Part shown: piece by piece, positions 59,461 to 64,000 of the stretch
How the letters are laid out: every line of letters begins with the position of its first letter
Position numbering within the stretch: the first letter of the stretch is position 1
Source: Capitulum mitella
Lineage: Eukaryota; Arthropoda; Thecostraca; Pollicipedomorpha; Pollicipedidae
Length of the DNA stretch: 64,000 nt
Assembly: GCA_030062745.1 (NCBI GenBank)
Contig: CP099847.1
Location: forward strand, 25,654,923-25,718,922
Direction of reading: 5' to 3'
The notes under the pieces: model-generated
The model's input: the letters and a program-made list of their open reading frames with translations, nothing else
Told to the model about the DNA's origin: nothing
Databases searched by the model: none
Position numbers and translations under genes: made by a program

Positions 59461-61429
59461 ATTTCATGTTTGATAAATTCTTTGCTGGGCAAACACAAAC
59501 TACCTAGCCTCTTATTATAATGTATGAAAGGGAAATTTCCCAGTTTTCAATGTCTTTAAATTTTAATAGACCAGCCATGTTCTCATACCTGTGTCCCATC
59601 AGCATGATATCACATCCTACAAACAGAATCTACATGCACCACAAGACATGACTAGATAAAAACAGGATCTTCACTGAAATAAAGTGGCCTACCTGATATT
59701 CCTTTTTAACTAAAATAACTGAATGACAATATAGTGCATGAATCATGGCAAAAGCATTGCAATGAATGGTAGTATGCCATATTCACAGTATGTGGTTTGC
59801 AGTAACAAAATGCTAGCAGTTACTTATGGTTATGTGTGGGTAGCCCACCAAGAATGGAGAAAGATGCACATGATTATGGTACCATGTAAGAATTCAAAGC
59901 ATTCAGACTGCAATGAAGCAAAAGACAGCCATGCCATAAAAGTTACAGATGTCTGACATTTAATTGTGTTCTGATCTTTAGTTCTACATGAAGGTACCCA
60001 GGAATAAGAATTGTGCTTAACTACTTCTTCTGTTCCTTATTCAATGAAAACCATGTTTTATCATTAAACTGACAACATGAACATCTTTAACTTCTTTTGT
60101 GAACTTAAGCAGAAATGCCAACTAATCCATACTTATGGTTCCATAATGCCCTGAGTAACCACAACATCTAACTAGCTATGAATGTAAATGTCTTGAGTCC
60201 AACCACAATGCTATATTTGAAAAAGTTCTATGCATTCTACCTCAGTCAGGTACTGCTGTTTTAAGCCACCCTGCTGTTTTAAGTCCTGTGGTGCCAAGTA
60301 ACCTTTTCTTGCACTGCAATGTTGTCACAAATGCCAGCAATGGTAAGTTCAAAAATGTCCTCATTACATCCTGTTTGCAAGGCAAGCAGTAAATTATGTA
60401 TTCCCAAAAGTTTCATTATAAAAATGGCATTTCATGTATTGCTTATCAAATGCGGAGAAATGGTCTAAATAACTTCATCACAGATCTAAAAAACTGACAG
60501 ATATTTTGTACTATGTCATGCCATTTTGTTCTTAAATCAATCATTTGCCTATAAAATGAATTCAGTCTACTATATTATGTTCTTTAATTCTTAAATCAAT
60601 CATTTACCTGTAGAATGAACTGCACACTTGAATCCAAACACAATAACACAACTTTTGCACTCCAGATGTATTGCCAAAAATACTATTTAAACAACACATA
60701 CAACTTTTTTCTAGTCATAAGCAATGGGACAAAGGACAAGCCTGGTATGACTATCAGGTCTACCTTTCCATTCTTTTTTATATGTGTAAATAACACAGTA
60801 TCCTACAGACAACAGCAATTGTTTCTGGCATTAAAGATAACTCTGCAGTTTTGACTACAACCCTCAAGTACAAAAGCAGACTTTTGATCATCTCAATAAG
60901 ACATCTTCTGCAGGGATGGACATACACAAAATATTTCATGCACTGCCTCAACAACCCTTTTCCACCAACTAACCAACCTCCTTAATCAAACCCTTCTTCA
61001 CAATTTAGGGAGTCTGGTTGCAGTCGGGGAGTCTGGACCCAGTCTGGAAGTCCTGGGCCAACACATGCATACATATCTTTTTATCTACATCACCTGCACA
61101 GAAAAACAAATTTAAATACAGACACAATATATGGCACAAATGGACACAGGTCCATCCTGTTTTTCAAATAATGCTAAATTCATCCTATCCTTATTGCACA
61201 CACAATGCAGCACATATTTTCTGCACAAAAAAGGGTAACAAGAACTTTGTGGGGAAGCAAGTGCACACTCCTGTCTTGAATTTAGGCAATACTTATTTTC
61301 TCATCAAGCAGACTCAATCACAAGCCTGATTAGTCCCATGGTTTCAACCTTCCAGTGTTGCTCTGAGAGATAAGACCAGGCCTTTCACATGCTTTTACCA
61401 AATGGGGGCACAAACACAAGGCTACAAGC
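59461..61429. other. CpG desert of about 2 kb
   Basis: Only two CpG (near 60452 and 61024) in about 1970 bp. AT-rich, with small duplications (CTGCTGTTTTAAG twice near 60250-60285; TTAAATCAATCATTT at about 60533 and 60592). No coding exon recognised. CpG returns abruptly at 61430. Confidence 0.85.
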
Positions 61430-63567
61430 ACCGTCAAGAACCTCAAGCACGTTATCTCCCAAGGTTAACGTGCTCCATTGATAGATAGGAGCTGGCCACT
61501 TATGAATGGCGCACATCGGCAACATAAAAACGAAGGCAACACCACAATTCCAGAGGACTACTCACTCTTCATATCCCTCTGTCATGTTTCACATAAATCC
61601 CCTTCTTAAGGGATCCCCATCTTCGATTTTGACTCTTCATTTTGAATCACAAAATTCATGGACGACCACTGACATTGGCGAGCCAACGCACCACTGAGCG
61701 GCTGAAGCCAATACCGGCAAGGGGAAGATAGTTATATTGCCGTTTGACACAAAACTCGATCTACCACATGAAAATGGTTATAATTTGTTCAGTCTATTAA
61801 GAAATAATAATTTAGGTTATCTCCTTCTGGCTTGTTATTTTCCTTTATAGACCGAGTCAAACACACTCTCCATTCATGAAACAAATCGGTGCGGATGAAC
61901 ATTAAAAACAAGATGGCGATCTTTGAAACCATTCATTACTGGCGTCAAATAGGTTTGTTTACGTACACCGAGGCTTTATGAAGCCTTTATCTTGGACTTG
62001 CCTTTAAAATAAAACCTTTTTCAAGGCACGTGGCCAGATACCACGAACCTGCCTTCCCTTGCACAAACGATGCTGAACATTAGAGTATGGGCGGTTTATG
62101 CGTGCTCCATCGGAAGACAAAATCCAGAATCGGACCTGGCTGCAACCACGCGGTAAATTCGCTAAAGCCCAAAGTGTTAATGAGCGGTTTATTTTCGGGC
62201 ATGCGGGAGGTAAGATCTGACCGCAGTGGGTGGGAGTGATATTACACGATGAATTAAGGCAACGGACGGTGTCATCAATGATCTTTTAGAATTTATGAAC
62301 CCGCCAGTTCCGTATCGATGATGAAATCAAATTCATTAACCGCTTTGTTCTCCTACCCATCAGCTTCTTTGGTGTTCCATTGTGCATACACAGCGATCCG
62401 CGGCACCGATACAATGCCCTTGGTTACGAGCTAACCGGCTCGGCGCATTATGCATGTGCTGCCGTCTATTATACTATCATCCTACGTGCTGCCATCTTTG
62501 GTGACAGTGCTGCCCTCTTTGTTAGGTAGTCGCACGGTATTTTCGGTCATGTTTTGTCAACAATCAGAGTCATGTCTTTATTTCAGTTTTTCCTGACTCC
62601 ACTCCTTCTGCCTTTATTTTCCCACTTCAAATGATAGTCAGTATGTTGACGCTCTCGTCCACTAGCCGCGAGCTAAGTGGCCAAGCTAGCTGGACGGTGA
62701 TAATGATGCATGTTAGCCACAGGCTCTTGGGCTAGGAACAGGAGCGAGGGAGGGGCGACGGAGCCTCCCCGGAGGTGGGAGCAAGCCGATTTTGTAACTC
62801 GTTTCTTTCCATGCAACGCCATTGGGTTGATTTTAAATTTTGATCGGACATAGGGAGCAGCTGCCCCTGCCCCCCCCCCCCCCTTTTAATCGCCCGCCCC
62901 TAGGGGCACGACCCTCCCCCGCTTTTTGGGGAATTTCACATAATCCCTATGGGAAAAGACGGCTCTACTTCCCCCCACGCTGGCTTTTCTGGATGATCCT
63001 ACGCCATTGCACAGGTTGCAGCACACCCTATAGCAGGCGGAGGACGAGTTGTGGGGTGAGCGGAGGTCTGAATCTAGGAGTTCCGAAAAGGATTCGGATG
63101 GTCAGGTGTCCGGTTGCCGGAGAGAGTGTCGGGAGGACAATGATGAGCTTCTTACAGAGAGTGTTCAACTCGACATAAGGTTCCGCGGACATTAAACCCG
63201 AAAACAATGCAGTAACGGCAGAGCGGCGAGGGACTTCGACGTTCTAGAACTCCGGAGTAAAGGGGATCTGGGAGATTATCAGGTTTTCAGACACCGTCAT
63301 AACTGAAAGAATTGTACACTTACCCCACACTCTCTCCCGTTTTACGTGATTCTTTTTTCATCTTACCATTGCAATCCGCAGTTTTTTCACATACTGAGTG
63401 GTGGATATTTCCCCCAGTGCCCTTCAGTCAGTGGCCGCCAGGCCGATGCCTGTGCCGACCAGTCAGACAGCCCTATTCCGACGAAAGCCGATGGAAAAGC
63501 AGAGATATGCCTCATGGCTGAAGGTATATTAAATATGTGTTCCTTCGTCCTAAGCCGTGCGGCACGC
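61430..63567. other. Mixed region right of the CpG desert
   Basis: CpG-containing DNA with a run of about 14 C at 62871-62884; no gene recognised. The left part (61.43-62.4 kb) could hold the promoter of a gene whose body is the CpG desert. Confidence 0.35.
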
Positions 63568-63835
63568 AATGTAGGGACGTAGCCAAGGGGGACCATGGAA
63601 GCTATGGCCCCATTCCTGAGCCAAGCGGTCCTCACTAGATATATGGCAATTTTGCACGAATGCGGAATTGTGATCATATACATGTCGCAAAAGCAGGCAT
63701 TATATGTTTTCCTGTTCGTTGAAACTGAAGTAATTTACGTAAAATTGCTGCTTTTTCCCATAAATTTCGTCGTACGCCAGTGGCATATGTCAAAATTTGA
63801 CATTAGCCCCACCACCGAGGAAAATCCTGGTTACG
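63568..63835 (+). repeat. Dispersed repeat, right copy (uninterrupted)
   Basis: Same order of landmarks as the left copy, with the 420-bp palindrome absent between GCAGGCATTATATG and GTAATTTACGTAAAATTGC. This allows the insertion in the left copy to be recognised. Confidence 0.75.
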
Positions 63836-64000
63836 TTCCTGACGCAGTGCACCCTTTCCTAAAGTGCTCAGCAGTGAAGCGTCTGAAAAAAAAACTGTAA
63901 CAACCCACATGACTTTGCATGGTAATATTCGTGTCGAAGATTCCCTCGCCGCGTTCAGGCTCGTCACGGCTGCGTTGCATGTGGTGCCTCTTTACGCACT

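Noticed and set aside
1..64000. Bacterial operons or CRISPR arrays
   Set aside because: Confident genes are spliced and eukaryotic. Tandem repeats here are contiguous without spacers, so they are minisatellites.

Overview
The window is nuclear DNA from a eukaryote, most likely an arthropod. All confident genes except one are split by GT-AG introns. The SPRED EVH1 core reads like insect and crustacean Spred, and the telomerase reverse transcriptase is of the short arthropod type. Coding exons are very rich in G and C at third positions, while introns and intergenic DNA are closer to balanced. A GC-rich crustacean such as a barnacle would fit, but the species is a guess.

Three genes can be identified. 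(1) Minus strand, 20608 down to 4883: a USP25/USP28-type ubiquitin-specific protease. I could place 21 coding exons (971 residues) whose splice phases all join correctly. They carry the UBA-like N-terminus, a ubiquitin-interacting motif, the Cys and His boxes of the catalytic domain, and the C-terminal domain. Only the first exon or exons are missing. A 537-codon open frame follows directly after the stop codon, in the same frame. (2) Plus strand, about 25159-27339: a telomerase reverse transcriptase (TERT) with all reverse transcriptase motifs in one exon. (3) Minus strand, 46026 down to 29095: a SPRED gene in five exons (EVH1, Pro-rich linker, Sprouty domain). It carries one extra base inside EVH1 exon 3 that breaks the frame.

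USP28 and TERT are divergently arranged. Between them lies a region almost free of CpG (about 20.8-23.6 and 24.5-25.4 kb), split by a CpG-retaining block (about 23.6-24.4 kb). This is what would be expected if germline gene-body methylation had eroded CpG around an unmethylated shared promoter. A second CpG desert at 59.46-61.43 kb has no recognised gene and may mark another one.

The rest is introns and intergenic DNA. Nearly every USP28 intron has its own minisatellite. Copies of one dispersed repeat sit at both ends of the window, and the left copy is split by a 420-bp foldback palindrome. Strong short hairpins cluster at 49.3-51.0 kb. Several GC-rich, CpG-rich islands (28.0-28.7, 36.2-37.5, 44.9-45.3, 46.0-46.5, 54.8-55.3, 56.3-56.9 kb) include the presumed SPRED promoter. 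From 46.5 kb to the right end I recognise no conserved protein.
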